Positions 45,256-53,466 of a stretch of DNA of 64,000 nucleotides are shown one piece after another. This stretch comes from CAYYTU01 sp964474655 (GTDB lineage Bacteria; Chloroflexota; Anaerolineae; B4-G1), in the NCBI GenBank assembly GCA_964474655.1, contig CAYYTU010000012.1, forward strand, positions 1 to 64,000. The letters run 5' to 3'. The position numbers and the translations under genes were made by a program. The notes under the pieces are model-generated. The model ran no database searches and had not been told where the DNA came from. It was given only the letters and a program-made list of their open reading frames with translations. Each line of letters opens with the position of its first letter. Positions within the stretch are counted from its first letter, which is position 1.

Positions 45256-45878
45256 CCGCGTCCAGGGCCTCCAGCTCAAACCTCCGATTGGGCGTACTGG
45301 GCGGAACATTCGATCCGCCGCACTATGGGCATCTGGTGCTGGCTGAGAACGCGCTGGCGCAGCTGCGGCTTGATCGGGTCCTCTTCGCGCCAGCTGCACA
45401 GCCACCTCACAAGCCGCAGCAACCCCTGACCCCCGCTCGATGCCGTGTGGCGATGGTGAAGCTGGCTATCGCCGATCGGGCTGAATTTGTGATCTCTCGG
45501 TTGGATTTGGACCGTCCAGGGCCTCATTACACGGTCGATATGCTGGGCCTGTTGCAGGACAGGCGGCCCAAGGCAACGCTTTATTTCCTGATGGGCGGAG
45601 ATAGCCTGGCTCAGATGGACACTTGGCAGGACCCGGCGGGCATTGTGCAGCAAGCGCAGCTGGCGGTGATGCAGCGACCGGGCTGGGAGACGGATGTGGA
45701 GGCGCTGGCGGAGGAGATCCCGGGCATTCGGGAGCGATTGGCCTGGGTCGATGCGCCGCACCTCGACATCGCCGGCTCTGACCTGCGGAGACGGGTACGC
45801 GAGGGGCTACCGATTCGCTATCTCGTGCCGCCGCCCGTCGAAGCTTACGTGCGTGAGCACTGTCTCTACCGCTGCTGA
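45252..45878 (+). CDS. nadD: Nicotinate-nucleotide adenylyltransferase
   Basis: This 208-residue enzyme joins nicotinate mononucleotide with ATP to make deamido-NAD in NAD biosynthesis. It shows the nucleotidyltransferase motif GGTFDPPHYGHLVLAE (about 16-31), the LFAPAAQPPHK loop and the late GSDLRRRV (ISxTxxR equivalent). The ATG at 45252 overlaps the obg stop (ATGA), the usual obg-nadD arrangement in many bacteria. It ends one base before the convergent lplA stop. Confidence 0.93.
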   Translation: MTASRASSSNLRLGVLGGTFDPPHYGHLVLAENALAQLRLDRVLFAPAAQPPHKPQQPLTPARCRVAMVKLAIADRAEFVISRLDLDRPGPHYTVDMLGLLQDRRPKATLYFLMGGDSLAQMDTWQDPAGIVQQAQLAVMQRPGWETDVEALAEEIPGIRERLAWVDAPHLDIAGSDLRRRVREGLPIRYLVPPPVEAYVREHCLYRC

Positions 45879-45879
45879 T

Positions 45880-46917
45880 CTACGCCAGCAGCTGCGCGAA
45901 ATCCGCCGGGGTCACGCCTGGGCTTTCGATGGCGTGCTCCTCGTAGAAGCGCGTGACGGCTTGTTCCATCTCCTCCACGGGCATCCCCTCTAGCGCCGAT
46001 TCCAGCGCCTTTAATTTCTCCTCGGGATAGAAGAAGAAGTCGCCCGAGAGCGCGATATGGGCGATAATGTCATCGTGCAGCTCTGTCGTGGCACGGATCA
46101 GGCCGCCGGGCGCTTTGTGCATCGTCTGCTTCACTTCCACGCCGGCGCGGATCTTCACCGCGTGATCCTCTCGCTTCCGCCCCTTCTGGTACAGCCAATC
46201 GTCGCTCAAGAGGCGCGATGCCAGCGCGTTCGTCTGGGCGCGCCAGGTGTCGTCAATCGCGGTGTTGAGCTCCAGCGGACCCAGCACCTCGGCGAACGAT
46301 TCCGCCAGTACGTCCCACAGCTCGTCGGTCGGCGGGGTGCTCCCCAGCTCGCGCTTGACGGTGGAGAGGTTCTCACGTAGCGTCTTGTAGACTTTGTCGC
46401 GAAACTTCTCGTCGGGCACGCGCAGCACGCGTGACATCATCTCGTAGTCGAAGTCCACGATCAGATTGCCGACGAAGACGATGTAATCGCCAATCTCGCC
46501 GACGCCGTTGCCAGAGATTTTGCGCCCGTTGGCGACGATGTCGTTGACGGGCTTGTACTGCGCCGCGATGCCCAGCGCCTGATACGCCGCGATGGGGGCC
46601 TGGAGGAACGTGCGGTAGAACGCGTCCTTCCCGGCGGGCACGAGCGGATTGTCGCGATGGATGATCAGCTGGTAGAACAGCTGCTCGCCATCGAGGAAGA
46701 CCGCGCCGCCGCCGACCTCGCGTCGGAAGATGGGAATGCCCTGCTCGCGACAGAACGCGACGTCGACCTCCTGTTCCACGTCCTGGAAGCGCCCAATGCA
46801 GACGTAGGGCGTCGCCGGGGAGAGCAAATTAAGCCCCTCGCGATTCAGCCGCGGCTGGGCGTGGTAGAGCAGTTGGGAGTCTTGCCAGGTCACTGTCTCG
46901 AGTCGATTGAGATGCAT
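45880..46917 (-). CDS. lplA: Lipoate-protein ligase A
   Basis: This 345-residue enzyme activates lipoate with ATP and attaches it to a lysine on target proteins. The motif RREVGGGAVFLDGEQLFYQL (about 66-85) and NDIVANGRKISGNG (catalytic lysine about 133) match LplA. The C-terminal accessory domain is present (VKIRAGVEVKQTMHKAPGGLIRATTELHDDIIA), so the protein should be self-sufficient. The likely substrate is the GcvH-like protein encoded 135 bp upstream on the same strand. The start at 46917 is ATG with no clear strong Shine-Dalgarno site. Confidence 0.9.
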   Translation of the reverse strand: MHLNRLETVTWQDSQLLYHAQPRLNREGLNLLSPATPYVCIGRFQDVEQEVDVAFCREQGIPIFRREVGGGAVFLDGEQLFYQLIIHRDNPLVPAGKDAFYRTFLQAPIAAYQALGIAAQYKPVNDIVANGRKISGNGVGEIGDYIVFVGNLIVDFDYEMMSRVLRVPDEKFRDKVYKTLRENLSTVKRELGSTPPTDELWDVLAESFAEVLGPLELNTAIDDTWRAQTNALASRLLSDDWLYQKGRKREDHAVKIRAGVEVKQTMHKAPGGLIRATTELHDDIIAHIALSGDFFFYPEEKLKALESALEGMPVEEMEQAVTRFYEEHAIESPGVTPADFAQLLA

Positions 46918-46947
46918 TGACTTACCCTTTTAGCGAGAGTAACGCAG

Positions 46948-47015
46948 AAGCCCCCGTCAATCCCCGCTGCTGATGCTGGCGAACGGACATTCGTTCGAGC
47001 AGGGCGGGGGCTTTT
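46948..47015. other. Structured GC-rich intercistronic hairpin between gcvH and lplA
   Basis: AAGCCCCCGTC (46948-46958) pairs with GGGCGGGGGCTT (47002-47013) and encloses the short hairpin CGAACG-GACATT-CGTTCG. On the plus strand it ends in TTTT like a terminator, but no plus-strand transcript needs one here. On the minus strand it could lower lplA expression relative to gcvH, or stabilise the gcvH message. Confidence 0.5.
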
Positions 47016-47052
47016 GCTATGGCGTCGTTTCGCCCTTGGGCGTGTCGAGTGG

Positions 47053-47484
47053 CTATCCCAGGATTTCCTCGTATTCTGCCATCTCTTCCTCAATGAAGGC
47101 TTTGAATTGATCCGAGCTTGATTCCATCAAATTATCCAGCTCGGAGGGATCGGTCATCTTGATCTTGACCAGCCAGCCCTCGTCGTATGGCGACTCGTTG
47201 ACCAGCGTCGGTTCCCATTCCAGCTCTTCGTTGGCCTCCAGGATCTCGCCGCTGACCATCGCGGGGATGCGCCCGACCCACTTGCCCGATTCCATTGACA
47301 TGAAAGTTTGTCCCTGTTCTACCTCGCGACCGGAACGGGGCATCTCGACGAAGACGATCTCCTGAGCAATTTCTTGCCCCAGTGCGGTCATTCCCTGGAT
47401 GGCTATGTCGCCCTCAATGCGAACCCAATCGTGGGAATCGTCGTAGTACAATTCGTCTGGAAACTCAAAACCTTTGATCTCCAT
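47053..47484 (-). CDS. gcvH: Glycine cleavage system H-like lipoyl carrier protein
   Basis: This 143-residue lipoyl protein carries the aminomethyl intermediate in glycine cleavage. The lipoylated lysine lies in MSMESGKWVG, in place of the common ESVKA. The GEILEANEELEWEPTLVNESPYDEGWLVKIK segment is typical of H proteins. GGAGG lies 7 nt before the ATG at 47484. No gcvT or gcvP is in the window. The changed residues around the lysine leave open a related lipoyl carrier of another pathway. Confidence 0.85.
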   Translation of the reverse strand: MEIKGFEFPDELYYDDSHDWVRIEGDIAIQGMTALGQEIAQEIVFVEMPRSGREVEQGQTFMSMESGKWVGRIPAMVSGEILEANEELEWEPTLVNESPYDEGWLVKIKMTDPSELDNLMESSSDQFKAFIEEEMAEYEEILG

Positions 47485-47520
47485 TGCAAGTCCTCCGTAT
47501 AGCTCTGCAAGGGCCAACCA

Positions 47521-47542
47521 GCAGCGGATGAAGATCCGCTGC
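47521..47542 (-). other. Perfect 9-bp hairpin in the gcvH 5' leader
   Basis: GCAGCGGAT-GAAG-ATCCGCTGC (read on the plus strand) is a perfect inverted repeat 37 nt upstream of the gcvH start. It is a likely RNA hairpin; there is no T-tract, so it is not a simple terminator. Confidence 0.6.
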
Positions 47543-47563
47543 GAGCAAAACAAGAAAGAGTTA

Positions 47564-47608
47564 CAAAAAAAGAGACTCCGTCACAATAAAATCGCGACGG
47601 TGGCTCTG
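47564..47608 (-). terminator. Rho-independent terminator of rpsT
   Basis: On the minus strand AGAGCCACCGTC and GACGGAGTCTC form an imperfect stem with an AT-rich loop, followed by a T7 run. It lies 40 bp after the rpsT stop and separates that gene from gcvH. Confidence 0.75.
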
Positions 47609-47647
47609 GGGGGGTATCACAGCGTCTCTACTTAGTGCTCGGCTACG

Positions 47648-47923
47648 TCAGGCCGGTTCTTCTTCGAGCTGGTTCAGCTGGGTCATCAGGCGCGATTTGC
47701 GCCGGGCGGCCTTGTTCTTGTGAATGACGCCTTTCTGCGCGGCTTTATCCAACGCGCTGACCGCCTCACGTACGGCCTGGCGGGCTTCTTCGACGTTACC
47801 TGCTTCGATCAAGCGGCGTGCTTTCTTGTCCTTGGTGCGAGCTCGCCCGCGATGGACCTGGTTGTACTGGCGTTTTCGCCTCGAGCTGCGGACACGTTTT
47901 TCGGCTGATTTCTTGTTTGGCAA
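47648..47923 (-). CDS. rpsT: 30S ribosomal protein S20
   Basis: This 91-residue basic, all-helical protein has the S20 signature: PNKKSAEKRVRSSRRKRQYNQVHRGRARTKDKKA at the start and IHKNKAARRKSRLMTQLN near the end. It binds 16S rRNA in the small subunit. The start is TTG at 47923, with GAGGAGG upstream; the conserved PNKKSA immediately follows. A longer in-frame reading to 48118 would run through a dispersed repeat and the promoter and is rejected. The TTG start may limit its synthesis, since S20 is often autoregulated through its start region. Confidence 0.95.
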   Translation of the reverse strand: MPNKKSAEKRVRSSRRKRQYNQVHRGRARTKDKKARRLIEAGNVEEARQAVREAVSALDKAAQKGVIHKNKAARRKSRLMTQLNQLEEEPA

Positions 47924-47961
47924 AATTTCCTCCTCTTTTCGACAAAATCCAACGATGCTCA

Positions 47962-47990
47962 ATTTTACATTGAGTTGGTCAATTTGTAAA
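47962..47990 (-). promoter_or_regulatory. Promoter of rpsT
   Basis: TTTACA (47990-47985), a 17-bp spacer and TAAAAT (47967-47962), giving a short leader to the TTG at 47923. Confidence 0.65.
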
Positions 47991-48019
47991 GTTTGCCCTT
48001 TTTTAGCCAGGGTGTATCG

Positions 48020-48134
48020 TTTTCCAGATGCAACGCACTTTCGTTTTGAAGTCAACAGGCGAGAAACTCCAAAATCAGAATGCATTGGCTTCCCGGTTAA
48101 CGTTTTCGTAAGAGCCATTGCCCCTCTGGTTCGA
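48020..48134 (-). repeat. Dispersed repeat family U, copy 2 (inverted)
   Basis: The reverse complement matches 19202-19312 over its length. It ends 30 bp upstream of the rpsT -35 box, between the divergent rpsT and pterin dehydratase promoters. Confidence 0.75.
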
Positions 48135-48169
48135 AAATGATCAACCCTCTGATCTCCACCTTCGGATGG

Positions 48170-48198
48170 TTGTCAAAGCAACATAACAAATGTATAAT
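48170..48198 (+). promoter_or_regulatory. Promoter of the pterin dehydratase-degV genes
   Basis: TTGTCA (48170-48175), a 17-bp spacer and TATAAT (48193-48198). It leaves a leader of about 180 nt before the ATG at 48386; I see no known riboswitch in that leader. Confidence 0.65.
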
Positions 48199-48385
48199 CA
48201 TAAAGTCAAGCCTCTTTACTCGGGGACGCTTCTTACTTGAGAGAATCAGCAAGCTCATCAGCCAAGAGCAGCGACAGAGAAAGCCGGCCCGACGAGCTCT
48301 CCGGAGAAGCAACTGGAGACGTGTGGGGGCAAAGGCATTGATACAACGTCCCCATCTGAAGCTTTAGTCCATTGAGGAGGGAAAA

Positions 48386-48730
48386 ATGGCCAAGCTGGCC
48401 CAGATGAAGTGTACCGCTTGTCGTGGCGACGACCCGCCCCTGACCGAGGAAGCCATCGAAGCCCATCGTCCTCAAGTGCCCGAATGGGACCTGGTGGAGG
48501 AGAGCGGCGTCAAGAAATTGAGGCGAACGTTCAAGTTTCACAATTTCGTCGAAGCGTTGGATTTCACCAACGCAGTCGGCGAGGAGGCAGAGGAGGAAGG
48601 CCATCACCCCATCATCACCCTGACGTGGGGCCGGGTTACAGTCACCTGGTACACCCACAAGATCAAAGGGCTGCACGAAAACGACTTTATCATGGCCGCC
48701 AAGACCGACGTGCTCTACCCGACCGAGTAG
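48386..48730 (+). CDS. phhB: Pterin-4a-carbinolamine dehydratase
   Basis: This 114-residue enzyme dehydrates 4a-hydroxytetrahydropterin after aromatic amino acid hydroxylation and may also help molybdopterin metabolism. The family motif EEEGHHPIITLTWGRVTVTWYTHKIKGLHENDFIMAAKTD is complete, with the catalytic HHP. An unusual N-terminal CxxC (KCTACRGD) precedes the fold; it is also found in some other bacterial members. GGAGG precedes the ATG. No phenylalanine hydroxylase is in the window. Confidence 0.92.
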   Translation: MAKLAQMKCTACRGDDPPLTEEAIEAHRPQVPEWDLVEESGVKKLRRTFKFHNFVEALDFTNAVGEEAEEEGHHPIITLTWGRVTVTWYTHKIKGLHENDFIMAAKTDVLYPTE

Positions 48731-48746
48731 CAGGCATCAAGGAACT

Positions 48747-49589
48747 ATGTCAATCAAGATCGTCACCGATAGCACCTGCGACCTGCCAACGGACGTTGTA
48801 TCCAATCTGGGTATCACCGTCGTACCTCTCTACATCAACGTCGGTCAGGCAAGCTACCTCGACGGAATCGACATATCACGGGAAGAATTTTACCGCCGGC
48901 TGCCAGACTTTGAGCACCACCCTCAGACGGCATCCCCTGGCCCGGAGATGTTTCGGGAGACATATGAGCAGCTAGCGGATAAAGGCGCGGATGAGATCCT
49001 CTCCATTCACATCTCGATCAGCTTGAGCGGGACGCTGAACACAGCCCAGCTGGCCGCCGAGGCCACCGACGCTGTGCCCGTGACAGTCCTCGATTCCGGA
49101 CAATTGAGTATGGGCACTGGCTTCCTGATCGAAGCAGCAGCCAGAGCCGCCGAGGCCGGCCGCTCGCTCGGCGAGATCGTCGAGATGCTGAAGGATCTGG
49201 GCAAACGGACACATCTCTTCGCCGCGCTGGACACCCTGGAGTTTCTCCAGCGCAGCGGGCGGATGAACTGGGCAGTCTCCAAGATCGGCAGTCTGTTGAG
49301 GATCAAACCGCTGCTCACTATGCACGACGGCAACCCAGACGTCCAAAAGGTGCGCACAGAACGACGAGCCATACAGCAACTAATCGATATGCTGGAGGAT
49401 CTCGCGCCGTTGGAGAAGATCGCGCTGGTGCACACCCACGCGCCAGAGAGGCTCAAGGTACTGCGCGAGCGAGCCCGAGAGCTCTTCCCCGGCGAGATAG
49501 AGCCAATCGAGGTCGAGGTAACGCCTGTCATCGGTGCGCACATCGGTCCTGGTGCCGCAGGATTCACTTGCGTCTCCGCCAAGCGATAG
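48747..49589 (+). CDS. DegV family fatty-acid-binding protein (second copy)
   Basis: This 280-residue protein has the same length as the DegV protein at 11564. It begins MSIKIVTDSTCDLP and has SISLSGTLNTAQLAAE for the pocket and DTLEFLQRSGRMNW in the second domain. DegV/FakB paralogues often differ in fatty-acid preference, so two copies may bind different acyl chains. AAGGA lies just before the ATG, 16 bp after the pterin dehydratase stop, so both genes probably share a transcript. Confidence 0.9.
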   Translation: MSIKIVTDSTCDLPTDVVSNLGITVVPLYINVGQASYLDGIDISREEFYRRLPDFEHHPQTASPGPEMFRETYEQLADKGADEILSIHISISLSGTLNTAQLAAEATDAVPVTVLDSGQLSMGTGFLIEAAARAAEAGRSLGEIVEMLKDLGKRTHLFAALDTLEFLQRSGRMNWAVSKIGSLLRIKPLLTMHDGNPDVQKVRTERRAIQQLIDMLEDLAPLEKIALVHTHAPERLKVLRERARELFPGEIEPIEVEVTPVIGAHIGPGAAGFTCVSAKR

Positions 49590-49706
49590 CTGTTCCCAAG
49601 CGATCTCCAAACTCAGGCGCGGAGGCTCTATCTTTTTTCGCGCCTCTTCGCCGTCTCCGCGGTTCCAGGTACATCACGTTCCAGATTAACGAAGGAGGGA
49701 GCTATA

Positions 49707-50501
49707 TTGTTCCAGGTCTATGGAATTACAGCCCTGGTCATCCTGGGCTTTATGACATTGCTTTGGGTCATCAGCCTGATACTGAAGAACAGCAGCATTG
49801 TCGATATCTTCTGGGGAAGCGGTTTCGTTATCGCCAACTGGGTCTACTTCGCCCTCACGCCCGATGGTTTCGCAGGCCGCAAGTGGCTCATCAGCACCCT
49901 GGTCACGATCTGGGGGCTGCGACTTTCGACCTACATTCTCTACCGCAACTGGGGCAAAGGTGAGGATTATCGCTATCAAGAGATGCGAGAAGAAGCCGGG
50001 AACAAGTGGTGGTGGCAGAGCTACTTCCAGGTCTTCGTGCTCCAGGGCTTCTTGCTGATGGTGATCTCGGCGCCGCTGCTGGCAGCTCACATCAGCGCCA
50101 CGCCAGCCCGTTTAACCGCGCTCGACTACGCAGCGATGGCAGTCTGGGGCGTGGGCTTCTTCTTCGAGGCCGTGGGCGACCTGCAGATGGCGCTCTTCAA
50201 AGCCGATCCCTCAAACAAGGGCAAGGTACTCAACACCGGCGTCTGGCGCTACAGCCGCCATCCCAACTACTTCGGCGATGCGACCCAATGGTGGGCCTAC
50301 TATTTGATCGCGCTCGCGGCTGGCGGCTGGTGGACCATCTTCAGCCCCATCCTGATGACGATCCTGCTGCTGCGCGTCTCCGGCGTGGCGCTGCTGGAGA
50401 AGAGCCTGAAGGAGACCAAGCCCAAGTACAAGGAGTACATCGAAGCCACTAGCGCCTTCGTGCCCTGGTTTCCGAAGCAAAATAAAAGCCCAGACTCGTA
50501 A
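49707..50501 (+). CDS. DUF1295 (steroid 5-alpha-reductase-like) membrane protein
   Basis: This 264-residue membrane protein has six or seven hydrophobic segments. It matches DUF1295 in RYQEMREEAGNKWWWQSYFQVFVLQG and the C-terminal WRYSRHPNYFGDATQWWAYYLIAL, where the R-H-P-N-Y-F motif is shared with isoprenylcysteine methyltransferase and steroid reductase folds. The reaction is unknown. The start is TTG at 49707, with AGGAGG 9 nt upstream and translation MFQVYGITAL. Confidence 0.82.
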   Translation: MFQVYGITALVILGFMTLLWVISLILKNSSIVDIFWGSGFVIANWVYFALTPDGFAGRKWLISTLVTIWGLRLSTYILYRNWGKGEDYRYQEMREEAGNKWWWQSYFQVFVLQGFLLMVISAPLLAAHISATPARLTALDYAAMAVWGVGFFFEAVGDLQMALFKADPSNKGKVLNTGVWRYSRHPNYFGDATQWWAYYLIALAAGGWWTIFSPILMTILLLRVSGVALLEKSLKETKPKYKEYIEATSAFVPWFPKQNKSPDS

Positions 50502-50510
50502 TTGGGCTTT
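50485..50510 (+). terminator. Possible terminator overlapping the DUF1295 stop
   Basis: AAAGCCCA (50485-50492) pairs with TGGGCTTT (50503-50510) around the stop codon. The T-tract is only part of the stem, so termination efficiency is uncertain. Confidence 0.45.
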
Positions 50511-50564
50511 GGACAAACCTGGCACAACTTTCCGAAAGATGAACTGGAGAACCGCGGGACTTGG

Positions 50565-50600
50565 CCCTTTCCCTCTCCTAGGATTAGGAGAGAGAAGGGG
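50565..50600. repeat. Strong inverted repeat
   Basis: CCCTTTCCCTCTCCTA (50565-50580), loop GGAT, and TAGGAGAGAGAAGGGG (50585-50600) form a hairpin of about 15 bp with few mismatches. It is in non-coding DNA between DUF1295 and the second family S repeat. Confidence 0.65.
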
Positions 50601-50725
50601 TTAGGGACGGTTGGGCTATTGCCGCATGAAGTTTAACCCCTGAGAATTACCTGAAAGCGGGCTTCTTGGCCCTCCTAGCTACCCATCACTTTCACCAAAG
50701 GATTGAGCGTAAAGAACTTCAATCT

Positions 50726-50935
50726 ACTATCGCGTCATTCCGAGTGAGCGGAAGGCACTACGCGCCTGGAGCGAATCGAGAAGTCTCGCTTTTTTAAACC
50801 AAAGGTCGCCTCCAAGCGAACAAGATTCCTTGGTTCAACGTTGTTCACCACAGGCGAATTCGTGTCCCTCGCTCCGTTCGGGACATTGCGCTCGAGATGA
50901 CAATGGCTCTGAAAACCAAGGTGATAGTTGGCTAG
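50726..50935 (+). repeat. Dispersed repeat family S, copy 2
   Basis: About 210 bp match 3895-4086 in the same orientation, with a short insertion after CGAGTGAGCGG. The rest of the 545-bp spacer to the next gene has no recognisable gene. Confidence 0.8.
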
Positions 50936-51046
50936 TTAGCCTTCTTAGCGTGTTCGTTTTAGCTTTCGGGAGGTTATCAGCAAAAATCTGAGATTGATCC
51001 AAAGCCCAGTCGTAAGCTAGGTCCCTGGTGATGCGTTCCAGGTTAC

Positions 51047-51310
51047 CTAACCTTGTTTCCTCTTATCAATCCTCCTGAGCCACGCCACCACCCGCGGCTT
51101 GTAGGCAAAAAGAATCACCACCACGATCACAGCAGGAAGAGAGAGTAGGACGTATTCCAGCAGCGTGGGAATACCAGGGATTACCTTCTGGAACCAATTC
51201 GCCATCAGAACACTGGTCATCGTCGGTCCAAAGACCAGAATAGCGAATACCAGCTGAAGAAACCTCTTCTCCATCCGTTCTTCCATCGCCAAAATGCTTC
51301 TCCTCTCCAT
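51047..51310 (-). CDS. Small membrane protein with two transmembrane helices
   Basis: About 87 residues with two hydrophobic helices (FLQLVFAILVFGPTMTSVLMANWF and YVLLSLPAVIVVVILFAYKP) and a basic C-terminus (RVVAWLRRIDKRKQG). I recognise no family. The ATG at 51310 has no clear ribosome site; an ATG 8 codons later (51286) follows GAGAGGAG at a longer distance and is an alternative. It is isolated, on the same strand as the downstream-oriented spacer. Confidence 0.5.
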   Translation of the reverse strand: MERRSILAMEERMEKRFLQLVFAILVFGPTMTSVLMANWFQKVIPGIPTLLEYVLLSLPAVIVVVILFAYKPRVVAWLRRIDKRKQG

Positions 51311-51490
51311 AATCTATCGACAATTAAACGCGCGCTACCCGCCGCTCTACAAAGTAAACGTAGAAGCCGCGCTCCTCAACTCCGTGCAATGGCGTAGGCC
51401 CCGTCGGCATCGAGGGGCCAACACCCTCAGGGAACCCTCTCACAACCTCTTTTGGGAGTGCCCAAGCTGAAGGGCAAAACAATAACGCAG

Positions 51491-53269
51491 CTAAAGCGGC
51501 CACAACAGCGGCACCATCAAGAGTGCGATAAGGAAAACCACCACGCTCAACAACGCTCCCACCCGAGGGAAGTCAAAGAAGTGATATTGGCCTGGGCCGT
51601 AGACCAGCAGGCAGGCCGGTTCCAGCGGAGTCAGAAAAGAGCAGCTGGCCGCCAGCGCGATCATAATAGCAAAGCTGCGCGGATTCAGGTTCAGCTGATG
51701 AGCAGTTTGGAAAGCGATCGGCAGCACCAACGCAGCGGCGGCCTGGTTAGACATCGGCTGTGTGAGCAGGACCGTCAAGATGAAGAAGGCCGAGAGCAAC
51801 CAGATCGGGCGCGAAGCCCCTACCACCTCCACGATCCGCTCGGCCAGGAAACGAGCCGTGCCCGTCGTCTCCATCGCCGCGCCAAACCCCAGCATACAGG
51901 CGATCAGGATCAACACCGTCCAGTTGACTCGGCTATACGCCTCGCTGGGTGTAATGCAGCGCAGGGCCAGCATCAGCAGCGCACCGAGCAACATAGCGAC
52001 CGAAAGCGGAAGCAGATTAGCCGCAGCGGCGACCAGGGTGCCGAAGAAAATAGCCAGAGATACAGGCGCCCTCTTCCTCTTGGGGCGAGGTTGGTCGGTG
52101 GAGCTGAGGATGCGGAAAAGGTCCTGCTGCTCCAGCGCCTGGATCTGCTTGCGATCCCCCTGCACCACCAGCACATCCGCTGTACCCAGGCGAATGTGGC
52201 TCATCTTGCGCGTGAGCGTCTCGCCGTGACGATTGATAGCCAGTACCTGCAACCCGTAGGTATTTCGAAAATCAAGCGCTTTCAGCGTGCGCCCAATCAA
52301 AGGCGATCCCGGCACGAGGATCACCTCCTCTAACGCGATGCGCTCGCTCTCCAGATCGTCAACGGCAAACTTTATCTCTGCCCGGATGTCGACCCCCCTG
52401 CGAGTCTCTGCCCGGAGAATCCCCTCGCGCTTACCTTCGACCAGCAACACATCGCCCTCCTCCAACCGGGTCGTGCCTCGCGGGAAGATGTATCGCGTAC
52501 CATCGCGGATGACGCGCAAGACTTTCAGGTCGAGATCACGACCCAGGCCCGCCTCCTGGAGCGTCTGACCGATCAGAGAAGAGCCTGTCGGGATGAGCAT
52601 CTCAGAAAGGTAGAGGCGGCTGCTCAAATCCTTTACCTCCTCCTTCGGGATGCGATCGGGGATCAGGTGACGACCTACGAAGTACAGGTACATCAAGCCC
52701 ACGACGGCGATGGGAACACCGACCGGCGCCAGCTCGAACATACGGATCGATGGCAAGCCGTGGTTGACCATCATCCCGCTGACGACGATGTTGGTGGAGG
52801 TGCCGATCAGGGTAATCGAGCTGGCCAGGATCGAGGCGAAGGCCAGGGGCATCAGAAATTTGGCCGGGCTAAGTTGTTCGCGCCGCGCCAAGCCAAGAGT
52901 GATGGGCAAGAAAAACGCCGTGGCCGCCGTGTTGCTCATAAATGCCCCTACAATCACGGCGGAGACCATCACGATCACCAAAATCTGCAAGGGGCTGGAG
53001 TCAGCCTGGCGCAAAATTAAACGACCGGCAACGTCAGTCACGCCAGTGCGATCCAGGGCCGCCATCACAATCAACAAGCCCAGCATCATCATCACGACAT
53101 CGCTGCTGAACCCGGCGAAAGCCTCCTCGGAGGGCAACATGCCGGTGAGGACGAGGAAAAGCAAAAGGCCCAGCGCAGTCACTTCGGTGGGAATCTTCTC
53201 AATGGAAAAAAGCACCATCGCCGCGACAATGGTGCCTATCAAGAGCGGGATCTGGATGCCCGCCAACAT
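51491..53269 (-). CDS. SLC13/DASS family permease with two RCK_C (TrkA-C) domains
   Basis: This 592-residue membrane transporter has two halves of the anion-permease fold (about 1-205 and 410-592). Each has a hairpin/loop with serine and asparagine: SITLIGTSTNIVVSGMM and QPMSNQAAAALVLP. Between them lie two cytoplasmic RCK_C domains (about 215-300 and 310-390) with GSSLIGQTLQEAGLGRDLDLKVLRVIRDG and GSPLIGRTLKALDFRNTYGLQVLAINR. Family members move sulfate, dicarboxylates or other anions with sodium; the substrate here is unknown. GGAGGT lies 8 nt before the ATG. Confidence 0.9.
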   Translation of the reverse strand: MLAGIQIPLLIGTIVAAMVLFSIEKIPTEVTALGLLLFLVLTGMLPSEEAFAGFSSDVVMMMLGLLIVMAALDRTGVTDVAGRLILRQADSSPLQILVIVMVSAVIVGAFMSNTAATAFFLPITLGLARREQLSPAKFLMPLAFASILASSITLIGTSTNIVVSGMMVNHGLPSIRMFELAPVGVPIAVVGLMYLYFVGRHLIPDRIPKEEVKDLSSRLYLSEMLIPTGSSLIGQTLQEAGLGRDLDLKVLRVIRDGTRYIFPRGTTRLEEGDVLLVEGKREGILRAETRRGVDIRAEIKFAVDDLESERIALEEVILVPGSPLIGRTLKALDFRNTYGLQVLAINRHGETLTRKMSHIRLGTADVLVVQGDRKQIQALEQQDLFRILSSTDQPRPKRKRAPVSLAIFFGTLVAAAANLLPLSVAMLLGALLMLALRCITPSEAYSRVNWTVLILIACMLGFGAAMETTGTARFLAERIVEVVGASRPIWLLSAFFILTVLLTQPMSNQAAAALVLPIAFQTAHQLNLNPRSFAIMIALAASCSFLTPLEPACLLVYGPGQYHFFDFPRVGALLSVVVFLIALLMVPLLWPL

Positions 53270-53466
53270 AAATGATTACCTCCTCGGTCCGCTATCCTGC
53301 CGATTCTTGCCAAGATGGGCCATAAGAGCTTCGGGACGATTTGGCCCCGCCTGACCTGAAGCGCAACTCCTCTGGCACACCAAGCCAGGCGGGCACCATT
53401 CGACCAGCTGTCCAAGAAAGGAGAACTTAAGCCAGCTGCCAATGCAGATCCGTGTACAGAGCGTAG

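Noticed and set aside
47924..48118. N-terminal extension of ribosomal protein S20
   Set aside because: It would include a dispersed repeat and the rpsT promoter; the TTG at 47923 has a strong ribosome site and the conserved S20 start follows.
48097..48312. Small minus-strand frame of 71 codons between rpsT and pterin dehydratase
   Set aside because: It overlaps repeat U and the promoter region and has no ribosome site.
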